From Nostoc foliaceum FACHB-393 (GTDB lineage: Bacteria; Cyanobacteriota; Cyanobacteriia; Cyanobacteriales; Nostocaceae), in the NCBI RefSeq assembly GCF_014698505.1, contig NZ_JACJTD010000002.1, positions 248,001 through 312,000 on the forward strand: DNA of 64,000 nt, in the 5' to 3' direction. The position numbers and the translations under genes are program-made. The notes below the pieces were generated by a model. That model saw nothing but the letters and a program-made list of their open reading frames with translations, made no database searches and was not told the origin of the DNA. Shown here in pieces: positions 28,328 through 37,412 of this stretch. Within the stretch, counting starts at the first letter, position 1; each line of letters begins with the position of its first letter.

Positions 28328-29860
28328 TTAAAACCCTGATAATACAACCTGTGGCTGTGATTCCAGATGCTGTAATATCCGGGATTGGATTTGTTTATAC
28401 TGCTGCTTTAATAGCTGTTTGCTCAACTGGGGCTGAGAAGCTGGTGGTAGACTATGAATCTGTTGCGCCCAGTTTTTCAAAATTTGCCGCTGAGTTGGCT
28501 CAATGCGACTGCTGAGAACGCTGGTGCAGGAATGTGGTGCTTCCAGAGTAAAGAAAATTAAAGGATAGTGTTCATTTTCAGCCAGCAAACTTACCAGCTT
28601 AAGATTTTGGGGATTTTGCATATCTAAGTAGCATGGTAACCACTTAGGAGCCAATTGCCGATTGTAGAGTACAGTCACCCACAACAGCATTGGGTGAGGG
28701 GATGTCATGAAGATAAACTGGTTGTAACGGGTAGAAACCGCATAGTTTTTGATTTCTTGTTTAGGCAACATCAACCATAGCGCTGTCATAGATCCTTGTA
28801 CAGTGTCTATAAGCTGGGGAAAAACAATTTCTTGAATTGGTTTATTTTGAGGCCACAAAACTTTTCGACAGCTTTGTTCTACTGTGATTGGCAATCCTGA
28901 ATTTAAAGGACGGCTAAGGATAGAACTAGAGCCTAAAGTTGTAGGTATACTGGGACAATTGGACTGTTCTAAACTGTTTAATACTTGCAAAATTTGAGCA
29001 ATGTTTTGTGGGCGATCGCTTGCTTTTTTAGCAAGACAAGACATGATTAAATTATTTAACTTCTGAGGTATTTTAAGAGTGGGTTTAACATCTGCGATCG
29101 CTTTTGGTTGTTCAAAGTGATGTGCTTTATACCAAGCACCAAAGTAATCAGTTTCTGGTTGCCAGGGTTTTTTGCCTGTGAGCATCTCAAACATCATCAC
29201 ACCCAGGCTATAAATATCAGAGCGACTATCTAATTTTTCTCCATCTAGCTGTTCTGGAGAACAGTAGGGTAAAGTGCCATTAAATCCCCTACTTGTACTA
29301 GCTGTGGATGCATAATTCAAAAATCTAGCAATACCAAAATCGAGAATTTTAACTAACTGACCCAATATCGGATCAGGAATAACTAATATATTGGCAGGTT
29401 TAATATCTCTATGAACTAACGGGCAAATTATACCATCAAGATTAATGCCTTGATGGGCACACTGTAAGCCTAAACAAATTTGTCGGGAGAGAGTCAAAAA
29501 CATCGGCAAGGGTAGCGGAATTAAATCCTTTAAACTCTTCCCGCATAGATATTCCATGACGTAGTATGGTTTTCCTTTCTCATTTACACCATAATCATAC
29601 GCCCGCACTATATGTAAGCTCTTTTGACTTAAAGCTGCACTCATTAAAGCTTCACGAGCAAAGTCTTCTTGCATCTTTTTATTGACCACAGTCTGAGTCA
29701 AAAACTTGATAGCAACTGGTATGCCTCCTAACAAAATATCATGTGCTAAAAAAACTTCACCCATGCCACCGCTGCCAATTAATTGCTTGAGTTGATAACG
29801 ATTGGCAAGCAAGCCCGTACTACTTGGAGATGTGAATAAGCTCTGATTCACTTTGATCAC
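28328..29860 (-). CDS. Serine/threonine protein kinase (Hanks type), first of a pair
   Basis: A 510-residue soluble kinase. Residues about 20-290 hold the kinase: GSGGMGEVFLAHD, the ATP-binding Lys in VAIKFL, catalytic HRDIKPANIL, DFGIARF, SPEQLDGEKLDSRSDIYSLGVMMFEMLTG. The remaining 200 residues are a separate domain I do not recognise (HPMLLWVTVLYNRQLAPKWLPCYLD; LIFFTLEAPHSC) and are shared with the neighbour at 29953-31584. No transmembrane helix follows the kinase, unlike PknB. The substrate is unknown. Confidence 0.9.
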   Translation of the reverse strand: MIKVNQSLFTSPSSTGLLANRYQLKQLIGSGGMGEVFLAHDILLGGIPVAIKFLTQTVVNKKMQEDFAREALMSAALSQKSLHIVRAYDYGVNEKGKPYYVMEYLCGKSLKDLIPLPLPMFLTLSRQICLGLQCAHQGINLDGIICPLVHRDIKPANILVIPDPILGQLVKILDFGIARFLNYASTASTSRGFNGTLPYCSPEQLDGEKLDSRSDIYSLGVMMFEMLTGKKPWQPETDYFGAWYKAHHFEQPKAIADVKPTLKIPQKLNNLIMSCLAKKASDRPQNIAQILQVLNSLEQSNCPSIPTTLGSSSILSRPLNSGLPITVEQSCRKVLWPQNKPIQEIVFPQLIDTVQGSMTALWLMLPKQEIKNYAVSTRYNQFIFMTSPHPMLLWVTVLYNRQLAPKWLPCYLDMQNPQNLKLVSLLAENEHYPLIFFTLEAPHSCTSVLSSRIEPTQRQILKNWAQQIHSLPPASQPQLSKQLLKQQYKQIQSRILQHLESQPQVVLSGF

Positions 29861-29952
29861 CTCTGCTGATGAATCCGTTTAAAGTTAGCAATACACGCAT
29901 AAAAATATCACTAGATAATGGTGGCAAGCATTTTGATTTTAATCGCAGATTT

Positions 29953-31584
29953 TCAAGGACGTGATAAGAGTTTTAAAAAAATCTCCAACAATTTAGCCAT
30001 CCAATTTTTTAAGCCTTCTTTCTCAGCTTTTTGATGTCCACCTAACTTTTGCAAGATTTCTAATTTTAGCTTTTCGTAATCTGTTTTTAGAAGACTCTTA
30101 GCTTGATTAGATAAAATTAATTCATTGGAATTTTGACTCATATCTAAGCAATCTATCAGTTGCTGTCGCTGGTTAGCGCTCAGGGTTAAAGTCGTTACAT
30201 GAGAGCAACGGTTTGGATCTTCTAGAGCAAAAAATAGTAGATGATAGTAGCCTACTTCTGCTAAACTACGTGCTATATTCTGGCCTTTATTATCTTTTAA
30301 ATCGAGAAAATAAGGTAGCCACTTAGCCATAGAAGGTTGGACATCATATAGTACTGTTACCCACAATAACATTGGGTAAACATTCATTTTACTAATAAAT
30401 TCAGTGCCATGAATTTTATCCAAAAATTTTGTAATCTCTTGTTTTGGTAACATTGCCCAAAAAGTTGGTATAGCTCTTTGAGTCGTTTGGAGTAAATGAG
30501 GAAACCCAATTGGCGCAATTGGTTTATTTTTAGGCCAATTCTTCTGCAAACACTCTTTTTCTGATAATAAAGTTGCAGGGACTAATTGAACCGGTAATGA
30601 GAGTTTAATAATGTCACTATTATTCCTAGGAGTAACATCATTAATCTGAACATTAAATTTTTCTAAATTTTCTAATATTTGGTTGATATTTTGCGGGCGA
30701 TCGTTTACTTCTTTAGCTAAACAACTCATCACTATTTTTTCTAACACCTGCGGGATTTTGACTTGCGGGTTCACTTCCTCAAGCGTAGGTGGAATTTGAA
30801 AGCGATGCGCTTGATACCAAGTACCAAATGAGTTACTTTTTGTCTGAAAGGGATGCTTTCCTGTCAGCATCTCAAACATTAGTACTCCCAAACTGTAAAT
30901 GTCAGAGCGGACATCTAGCAATTTACGTCCTTCCATATGTTCTGGAGAACAGTAAGGTAAACTGCCAATAAAAGAATCTGTCAGGGTCATCCCACTTCGC
31001 TCTGTTAAAAACTTAGCAATACCAAAATCGAGTATTTTAACAATTTCTTCTTGTTTACTATCTTCAGTAATAAATATATTTTCTGGTTTAATATCCCTGT
31101 GAACAATGGGATAAATCTCTCCTTTATGACTGATACCTTGGTGAGCACATTGTAAACCTAAACAAATTTGTTTACAAATATCCAAAAAGTTTGATATTGT
31201 TAAGGGCTGAATTTTGAGAATTTGTTTGAGGTTTTTTCCTTGAAGATATTCCATTACATAATATGGAGTTTTATCCTCAGTAAACCCATAGCTTAAGATA
31301 CGAACAATATTTTTACTTTTGCGACCCAATTGAGCGCCGATAAAAATTTCTCTGGCAAAACGTTGGGACATATGCTGGTTAGCCAAATTGAATGATAAAA
31401 TTTTCACTGCAATCGGCATACCACCTTTAGCAGTATCCTCTGCTAAATAAACTCTACTCATCCCCCCTTTGCCAATCAAATCTCTGATTAAATAGCGATT
31501 ATTTAAAAATTGCCCAATATAATCGTCTAGCTCTGCTTTTTGCCCTACCATATTCTCAATTTTATTTTGTGGCATAAAAATCAT
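29953..31584 (-). CDS. Serine/threonine protein kinase (Hanks type), second of a pair
   Basis: A 543-residue paralogue of the kinase 92 bp downstream. Kinase motifs are GKGGMSRVYLAED, VAVKILSF, HRDIKPENIF, DFGIAKFL and SPEHMEGRKLLDVRSDIYSLGVLMFEMLTG. It shares the same C-terminal domain (YPMLLWVTVLYD, KWLPYFLDL, LLFFALEDPNRCSHV) and then adds a basic tail ending in a hydrophobic stretch (WMAKLLEIFLKLL). The two arose by tandem duplication and are probably one transcript. Confidence 0.9.
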   Translation of the reverse strand: MIFMPQNKIENMVGQKAELDDYIGQFLNNRYLIRDLIGKGGMSRVYLAEDTAKGGMPIAVKILSFNLANQHMSQRFAREIFIGAQLGRKSKNIVRILSYGFTEDKTPYYVMEYLQGKNLKQILKIQPLTISNFLDICKQICLGLQCAHQGISHKGEIYPIVHRDIKPENIFITEDSKQEEIVKILDFGIAKFLTERSGMTLTDSFIGSLPYCSPEHMEGRKLLDVRSDIYSLGVLMFEMLTGKHPFQTKSNSFGTWYQAHRFQIPPTLEEVNPQVKIPQVLEKIVMSCLAKEVNDRPQNINQILENLEKFNVQINDVTPRNNSDIIKLSLPVQLVPATLLSEKECLQKNWPKNKPIAPIGFPHLLQTTQRAIPTFWAMLPKQEITKFLDKIHGTEFISKMNVYPMLLWVTVLYDVQPSMAKWLPYFLDLKDNKGQNIARSLAEVGYYHLLFFALEDPNRCSHVTTLTLSANQRQQLIDCLDMSQNSNELILSNQAKSLLKTDYEKLKLEILQKLGGHQKAEKEGLKNWMAKLLEIFLKLLSRP

Positions 31585-31831
31585 TTATGAAAAATATTGT
31601 TGGCAAAATACTTTAATAAGTCTAGCTAATCATTAAATTAAAATCTAAGAAATAGAATAGTTTGTAGAGAATTAATCATGGTTAATATCTCTGCAAAATT
31701 CCCTAAATCTTGTGTAACATATTTATTAGTGAATACGGTTGAGAAATTACACGGAAACTACAGATAAGCTGGATAAAGCTGGCTAGTATATTCCGTGAAT
31801 ACACAGGAAAAAGTGCAATACCTTTGTACAG

Positions 31832-33016
31832 TTAACGGTTGAGATTCGGGAGTAAACGGCGTAATAATCTGATTAGTGGTGTTTCAATTTTAAGTTTAAA
31901 GGCTAGTATTTGGGTGCGTTGCAGAGAGTTGAAATTGTTATCACTGATGAGAATTAATGATTGCTGACCATCGGGTAGTTTAGGGCCAAGAGTTAAGCCT
32001 TCGATATTGTCTAGCAATACATCTAGGGTTCTCAAATCTAACAGAAGTTTTTTCTGAACTGGTTTAATATTCTTGGAGTCAACTGCTAAAAGGCTATCTA
32101 TCTGATGAATATCATCAGATCCTTCTAAAGAAATCTGAAACAGGGAAATAGCAAATCCTAAACCAGTAAAAGACCGTTCTAAACTTAGGAAGTGTCCTTG
32201 ATTATCGAGAGCAAGTAAATCGGGTAATCCACTAGCGAATTTGCCAGTCAGATTCAAGAAAGGGGAAACTGGTTCTGTTTGGTAAAGAAATTCCTTTTCT
32301 GGCTGGTTGTTAAGCAAGTTGTATTGCAAAATCCGGCAAGGACTACCGATGTTAGGTTTAGCTGCGACACCATCTTGAATTAGAGCATTTTCGGTGGCTG
32401 TGAATAGATGCTTTTTATCGGGTGTAATGGTAAGGCTTTCAAAAGCCAAATTGTTGCGGATACCTTGTTGACCACTTTTATCGGTAAACAATTTGTTTGG
32501 TATGGGAAGTGTGGCAATTTCTCTACCAGAAGATAGTAAAAACTCTTTAATAAAAGGATTAATTAATTTTGCGGCATCGCCTTCAGAAGAAATAAATACA
32601 GTTGCTTTATTAGTTAATGCAATACCTTCTGTATCAGTTTCACCAGGGCTAAATGTTTGACCGTTTTCATTTAATAATGTGGTAACACTGACAGGAACCA
32701 CTCTACCCTGTTGTAAAGAACCCTTGCTCAAGTCAATTGTCAAGGTGTATAAGCGGGCATTATCTTTTTGTCCCCGGTCATCGGAAATAGCATAATAAAG
32801 GCTGTTTTTTGCATCATAGGTAATTCCAGATAAACCTCCAACTTCAGTTTTTTGGAAAGTTAAACCTTTCGCTAAAGTGGCTTCCCCGATAAATTCTATG
32901 CTACTAATTTCAACAGCATTCGTAGATAAATTTATGGCTAAGAAAATGATGATTATAATCGGAATAAATAAGTAAAAAATTCGTGGAATTGTAACTATTT
33001 TTTTAATTAGCTGCAT
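31832..33016 (-). CDS. Esterase-like activity of phytase family protein, exported
   Basis: A 394-residue protein with an N-terminal membrane/signal segment (FYLFIPIIIIIFLAINL). The rest matches the phytase-like domain family (GGLSGITYDAKNSLYYAISDDRG; TDTEGIALTNKATVFISSEGD; FESLTITPDKKHLFTATENAL; NIEGLTLGPKLPDG), likely a six-bladed propeller with Ca-binding acidic loops. It probably acts on phosphate esters outside the cytoplasm, but the substrate is unproven. Confidence 0.82.
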   Translation of the reverse strand: MQLIKKIVTIPRIFYLFIPIIIIIFLAINLSTNAVEISSIEFIGEATLAKGLTFQKTEVGGLSGITYDAKNSLYYAISDDRGQKDNARLYTLTIDLSKGSLQQGRVVPVSVTTLLNENGQTFSPGETDTEGIALTNKATVFISSEGDAAKLINPFIKEFLLSSGREIATLPIPNKLFTDKSGQQGIRNNLAFESLTITPDKKHLFTATENALIQDGVAAKPNIGSPCRILQYNLLNNQPEKEFLYQTEPVSPFLNLTGKFASGLPDLLALDNQGHFLSLERSFTGLGFAISLFQISLEGSDDIHQIDSLLAVDSKNIKPVQKKLLLDLRTLDVLLDNIEGLTLGPKLPDGQQSLILISDNNFNSLQRTQILAFKLKIETPLIRLLRRLLPNLNR

Positions 33017-33147
33017 AGTTTTTTTGCTAAAGTGTCAAAGTTACAAATAAGATATCACGCAGAAGGATGCAGGGCTGCACATCTGTGCACCGCTACAAAA
33101 ACCATGTATTCCAACCAATTGAAAAACTTTAGAAAATACGAAATTTC

Positions 33148-34608
33148 TTAAGCTAGCCGCAAACCATATTCATCCTGAAAAAAGTTTACAAGCCAGTCTT
33201 TAACTCTCAGGGTAGCGCGACAGTCATCTTCGTTGTAGCTTTGGATAATTTCTAGTAAGGTGCGATCGCCTGTTTCTAGCCACTGATCATACCAGTAAAT
33301 ACACTTAGCACCACTAGCTTCTTTTTCACGCCACTCAAATCCTAACCAACGAGCGATCGCTTTCAGGGCATAACTTTCTACAGGCAATGCTACACTTTGG
33401 GTTAATTGTTCATACACATCCACAAATCGACTCAGTACAGGACGCACTAAGGAGTTGGGAGTGTTGTAAAGCTTTGCCAACCGTTTGACTGTATCAAACT
33501 CGTAGACACAAAAATGATAAATTGGCGCTTCGGGATATTGCCAAACCAAATCCAAAAATTGCTGCCAAATTAGTTCTTCGTCTTCTGGTTTATCTGCTAA
33601 AAACGAATAAAACTGTTCTGTATTGGCAAGTCTATCAACCACCAAAACCCCCAAAAGATAATTTAAATCCAAGTCTGGCTGTGCCTCAATATCAAAGTAA
33701 AGCTCTATGGGTGCTGTGAATGTAATATCTTTTATTGGTAGCGGGTAGGGTAAAACTAGGGGTCGTCTTTCCAATGCAGATTGAGCTTGCACTACTAGCT
33801 TGGGTGCTATTTCACGGTCGAAACCAAGCAGATTTTCTAGGGTGGCGGGACTGGTGTTAGCAAGAGATTCTAGTGTGGTAATGGCTAGGTCTTGGAGTTG
33901 AGTGTAGCGAAGAGGTGTTACGCCTGGTAATAGTGAGAGATGTTTTTCAGATTGAGCGATCGCATAACATTGACTATACCAATGGCAAAAATTGCACTTT
34001 TGCCGAGAAATAAACACCTCTGGCGGATTCGCTAACTCTAAAACTTGAATGAACTCCTCCAGAATATGCTGCATCCGTGGTGTCCACTTGAACAGATCCA
34101 CCGCATAATTGGTGTTTTTAGTTCGCAATATGAGCGAAGCTGTTTCTGGTACTACTCCCTGCACTGTTGCCAATACTTGGGCATGAAATGCAGCGACAAC
34201 TTGATATTCTTGCTTAGGACGCTTACCCAGTTCAATACTAGCTGGGACATACATCCATTCTCCAAAACGGGACTGTCCTGGTTGTCTCACAAGTAAATTT
34301 GGACGACTCAGCAGGGTGTATCCTTCAGAATAAGTTGTTAACAGTACTCCTTTGTATATATACTCAACCCCACGCTCCATTAATTCTAAAGTTGCCTTCT
34401 CTCCCTTTTCCCAGTTTCCGTAGGAATAATCTGGTTGGTGATAAGTCATCTGTGCCAAAGCATTCAGCTGATGAGCGATTTTGTCCTGTTGTAGTTTTCG
34501 CAGCAACTCATTGGGAGTATCGCGCTGACTTTTGTCACCGTGGATATCTAAAAAAGTCCGGCGTTTACAGCGTTGATATTGCAGTAGGAGTTCAGCATTA
34601 ATTAGCAT
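33148..34608 (-). CDS. TM0106 family RecB-like putative nuclease
   Basis: A 486-residue protein. The N-terminal half resembles RecB-type PD-(D/E)xK nucleases with a probable Fe-S cluster: one Cys near residue 14 (YQRCKRR) and CNFCHWYSQC near 210. The C-terminal half is an RNase H-like 3'-5' exonuclease fold beginning LYFDIEAQPDLDLNYLLGV, with later acidic residues in YNEDDCRATLRVKDWL. This pairing defines the TM0106 family. Role in DNA repair or processing is inferred. Confidence 0.85.
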   Translation of the reverse strand: MLINAELLLQYQRCKRRTFLDIHGDKSQRDTPNELLRKLQQDKIAHQLNALAQMTYHQPDYSYGNWEKGEKATLELMERGVEYIYKGVLLTTYSEGYTLLSRPNLLVRQPGQSRFGEWMYVPASIELGKRPKQEYQVVAAFHAQVLATVQGVVPETASLILRTKNTNYAVDLFKWTPRMQHILEEFIQVLELANPPEVFISRQKCNFCHWYSQCYAIAQSEKHLSLLPGVTPLRYTQLQDLAITTLESLANTSPATLENLLGFDREIAPKLVVQAQSALERRPLVLPYPLPIKDITFTAPIELYFDIEAQPDLDLNYLLGVLVVDRLANTEQFYSFLADKPEDEELIWQQFLDLVWQYPEAPIYHFCVYEFDTVKRLAKLYNTPNSLVRPVLSRFVDVYEQLTQSVALPVESYALKAIARWLGFEWREKEASGAKCIYWYDQWLETGDRTLLEIIQSYNEDDCRATLRVKDWLVNFFQDEYGLRLA

Positions 34609-34680
34609 CCTTTTAAGTTAACAAGAATTAGCACACACTGGCAGTAACTCAGACAATAAAAGTTTTGAAGTGACGATACC

Positions 34681-34756
34681 TTCTCTACGTTCGCGTAGCG
34701 TCTGTCTGCGACACGCTGCGCGTAGCTTGCTGGTGGGCTACGCCAACGCCTCTACT
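34681..34756. repeat. Dispersed GC-rich palindromic repeat
   Basis: TCTCTACGTTCGCGTAGCG followed by CTGCGACACGCTGCGCGTAGC and GTGGGCTACGCC: imperfect nested palindromes of the Nostoc intergenic type, immediately upstream of the shortened HIT gene. Confidence 0.7.
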
Positions 34757-34839
34757 CTTGATTTGCCGTTTACTCTATACTGTCAACAGCTAGCTAGTGA
34801 AGTCAACAAGTAGGCGTTTGCCTTTCTCCTAAGTGACAG

Positions 34840-35139
34840 ATGAGAGAGTTGCATGAACTTTCCCCACCTATCCAGTCTGCCTTATTTCAAGAGGTGATGC
34901 TGGCAGGACAAGCTATCGTTAACGCTTTTAGTCCGTGGAAAATGAATTATGCATGTTATGGCAATAGTGAACCACATATTCATTGGCATCTTTTCCCGCG
35001 CTACGAGTCTGATCCTGATCACCAAGGTATTCCGTGGCTTCATGCATCAGAATTCAAACACCATCTGATTACTCCTCAAACAGCGCAGAATCTAGGACAA
35101 AAAGTCAGAGAGAATTTATTATTACTGATTACGAGATAA
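34840..35139 (+). CDS. HIT family protein, N-terminally truncated (possible pseudogene)
   Basis: 99 residues with the HIT signature HIHWHLFPRY at about residue 48, whose histidines bind and hydrolyse nucleotide phosphate esters. HIT proteins are normally about 110-140 residues and begin with a strand-helix unit containing the nucleotide pocket; here the frame is stopped just upstream (TGA at 34834) and that part is absent. The preceding spacer holds a dispersed repeat, so the 5' end was probably lost by rearrangement. It may be inactive. Confidence 0.65.
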   Translation: MRELHELSPPIQSALFQEVMLAGQAIVNAFSPWKMNYACYGNSEPHIHWHLFPRYESDPDHQGIPWLHASEFKHHLITPQTAQNLGQKVRENLLLLITR

Positions 35140-35256
35140 GATTTGGCTGCGATCGCTTAAATTAATCTCATCCCTATTTTTAGCGTTGCTACTAGGACAA
35201 AGTACAAATACCTCTTATATCAATAGCCTGTAAATAGCAGATATCCCTTGTAAATT

Positions 35257-36450
35257 ATGACTAGCATTTCTGTCGCACAAACTAGGTTACATAGCCATCG
35301 AGAAGAATTTCCCGCTTTAGCGAATAAGACTTATTTCAATTATGGGGGACAAGGGCCGATGCCCCAAAGGGCAATGGATGCTATGACCCAAACTCAAACT
35401 CATGTTCAGCAAATAGGCCCCTTTGGTAATGAGGCGTATCGCTGGATAGCACCCCAGACTCAAGCCGCAAGAGAAGCGATCGCTTCGGAGTTACATGCAC
35501 CAAGTCAAACAATTAGTCTCACGCAGAATGTCACTATTGGCTGTAACATCGCTATGTGGGGCATCGAGTGGCGTGCTGGCGACCATATGCTGCTCTCAGA
35601 CTGCGAACATCCAGGCGTAATTGCTACAGCACAGGAAATCGCGCGGAGATTCGCTGTGGAAGTTACTACCTGTCCTCTCAAGGCGACTTTAAATGAGGGC
35701 GACCCCGTAAAAGTCATTACCCAGCACTTGCGCCCCAATACCCGCCTAGTCATATTGAGTCATGTTTTCTGGAATACTGGTCAAGTTTTACCTCTTGATA
35801 AAATTGCCGAAGTATGCAGAAATAATCATTCTTTTTTATTGATAGATGCTGCCCAATCTGCTGGTTTACTACCTTTAAACTTAACTGAATTGGGTGTAGA
35901 TTTTTATGCTTTCACTGGCCATAAATGGTTATGTGGCCCAGCGGGTGCTGGTGGCTTGTATGTCCGGCCAGAAGCACGAGAAAGCTTGAAACCCACGTTT
36001 ATTGGCTTGAATGGTATTGTTGTGGATAGTCAATCTCAGCCTGTAGATTGGCTTCCAGATGGGCGACGATACGAAGTGTCTACATTAGCTTATCCGTTGT
36101 ATTTTGGGCTAAAAGAAGCGATCGCTATCCATCAGCAATGGGGAACCTCACAGGAACGTTACGAGCAAATTTGTCAGAACAGTGACTACCTCTGGCGGCG
36201 TTTGGTGGCGTTATCTGATGTCAAGTGTCTGCGAACTTCTCCACCCGAAAGTGGTATAGTCTCGTTTCAACTCATAAATAATCAGCCCCAAGCTAATCTC
36301 AAGTTAGTGCAATTTTTAGACTTACAAAGGATATTAACTCGAACAATTGCCGATCCTAGCTGTATACGCGCCACCGTTCATTACTTTACTTTAGAATCGG
36401 AAATCGACCTATTGGTTGAGACAATTCAAGCTTTTTGCAAAATTAATTAA
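35257..36450 (+). CDS. Class V PLP enzyme, cysteine/cystine lyase (C-DES)-like
   Basis: A 397-residue PLP enzyme of aminotransferase fold type I. It begins FPALANKTYFNYGGQGPMP, has the cofactor Asp in LLIDAAQSAG and the Schiff-base Lys in TGHKWLCGPAGAGG. The pattern fits cyanobacterial C-DES, which cleaves cystine/cysteine to release sulfide or persulfide for Fe-S assembly, better than NifS/SufS, since no active-site Cys loop is evident. Isopenicillin epimerase-like names are given to the same family. It faces the NRPS operon convergently and is probably not part of it. Confidence 0.85.
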   Translation: MTSISVAQTRLHSHREEFPALANKTYFNYGGQGPMPQRAMDAMTQTQTHVQQIGPFGNEAYRWIAPQTQAAREAIASELHAPSQTISLTQNVTIGCNIAMWGIEWRAGDHMLLSDCEHPGVIATAQEIARRFAVEVTTCPLKATLNEGDPVKVITQHLRPNTRLVILSHVFWNTGQVLPLDKIAEVCRNNHSFLLIDAAQSAGLLPLNLTELGVDFYAFTGHKWLCGPAGAGGLYVRPEARESLKPTFIGLNGIVVDSQSQPVDWLPDGRRYEVSTLAYPLYFGLKEAIAIHQQWGTSQERYEQICQNSDYLWRRLVALSDVKCLRTSPPESGIVSFQLINNQPQANLKLVQFLDLQRILTRTIADPSCIRATVHYFTLESEIDLLVETIQAFCKIN

Positions 36451-36590
36451 AATATTTTGGTTGATTTATCCTTGGCGATCGCTATCGGTTTTGGTATTTC
36501 ACCTAGATTCGAGACATTGTAATTATTCCTACCTCGCCATTAAACCACACAATTTATACTACCTGTGGTCTATCAACCTGGAAATTTTAT

Positions 36591-37355
36591 TTACTTTGTT
36601 GCCTGCTTGCACCCAACAAAGTAAGCTTTGCCTGGTCCCCAATCATGTATATCAAAGTCAAGTTCTGCGTCGTAGACTTTTATATCTGTAAACCCTACAC
36701 TTTCTAAAGCTGCTTGAACTTCTGTTCTGGAATAACATCTTCCCAGTAAATTAGTGTCTGCACGCTGCCAGTTACCATTTAGCAGATGAAATATAGTAAC
36801 TTGAGTTTGGCTAATTTTTTCTTCTGCGTCATAGCTACGTCGAGCAGCCCAAGCATAATCCTCCTTAATATCCCCAACAAGAGAGCCGTTCCACCAATCT
36901 GTTTTATACCGTTCTTCCAAATTTAAGTCAAATACAAATAAACTGTTTTCTTGCAGTGCTGCATACACGTTTTGAAAAACGCGAGTTAACTCCTCTAGGC
37001 TCATAAAATGGTTGAGGCTATCAGATGTCGAAATAACTCCATCAAAAATGGCAGGCAATTCAAAAAAGCGTGCATCATCCTGGATGAATTCAACATCTGG
37101 TGCATTCTTTTGGGCATAGTCTAACATGCCTTCCGAAATGTCAATTCCAGTCACTTTGTAGCCTTTCAAGTTCAGCTGTTGTGCTAATTGTCCTGTACCA
37201 CAACAGAGGTCAAGAATATGTGCTCCTAGGGAAAGATGTGGGAGCAATAATTTTTCTAAAGGCTGTAATGCCATCTCGCACAAACTTTGACCATTGCGAT
37301 CGTTGTATATCCGAGCATAAATATCGTAATTCAAATGGAGTGTTGTTGCAGACAT
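36591..37355 (-). CDS. Class I SAM-dependent methyltransferase, last gene of the NRPS operon
   Basis: A 254-residue methyltransferase with the SAM loop ILDLCCGTGQLAQQL (about 43-57), the acidic ribose contact VTGIDIS and motif DGVISTSDSLNHF. The C-terminal part (about 150-250) is a small cap domain. It starts 57 bp after the aminotransferase stop on the same strand, so it is likely co-transcribed with the NRPS genes and could methylate the peptide at O, N or carboxylate. The target is not deducible; it might also be an unrelated neighbour. Confidence 0.8.
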   Translation of the reverse strand: MSATTLHLNYDIYARIYNDRNGQSLCEMALQPLEKLLLPHLSLGAHILDLCCGTGQLAQQLNLKGYKVTGIDISEGMLDYAQKNAPDVEFIQDDARFFELPAIFDGVISTSDSLNHFMSLEELTRVFQNVYAALQENSLFVFDLNLEERYKTDWWNGSLVGDIKEDYAWAARRSYDAEEKISQTQVTIFHLLNGNWQRADTNLLGRCYSRTEVQAALESVGFTDIKVYDAELDFDIHDWGPGKAYFVGCKQATK

Positions 37356-37412
37356 AATGATTAATCCCAGAAAATATGCAAACCTATTGAATTTAATTAA
37401 TTGAAACTACTT

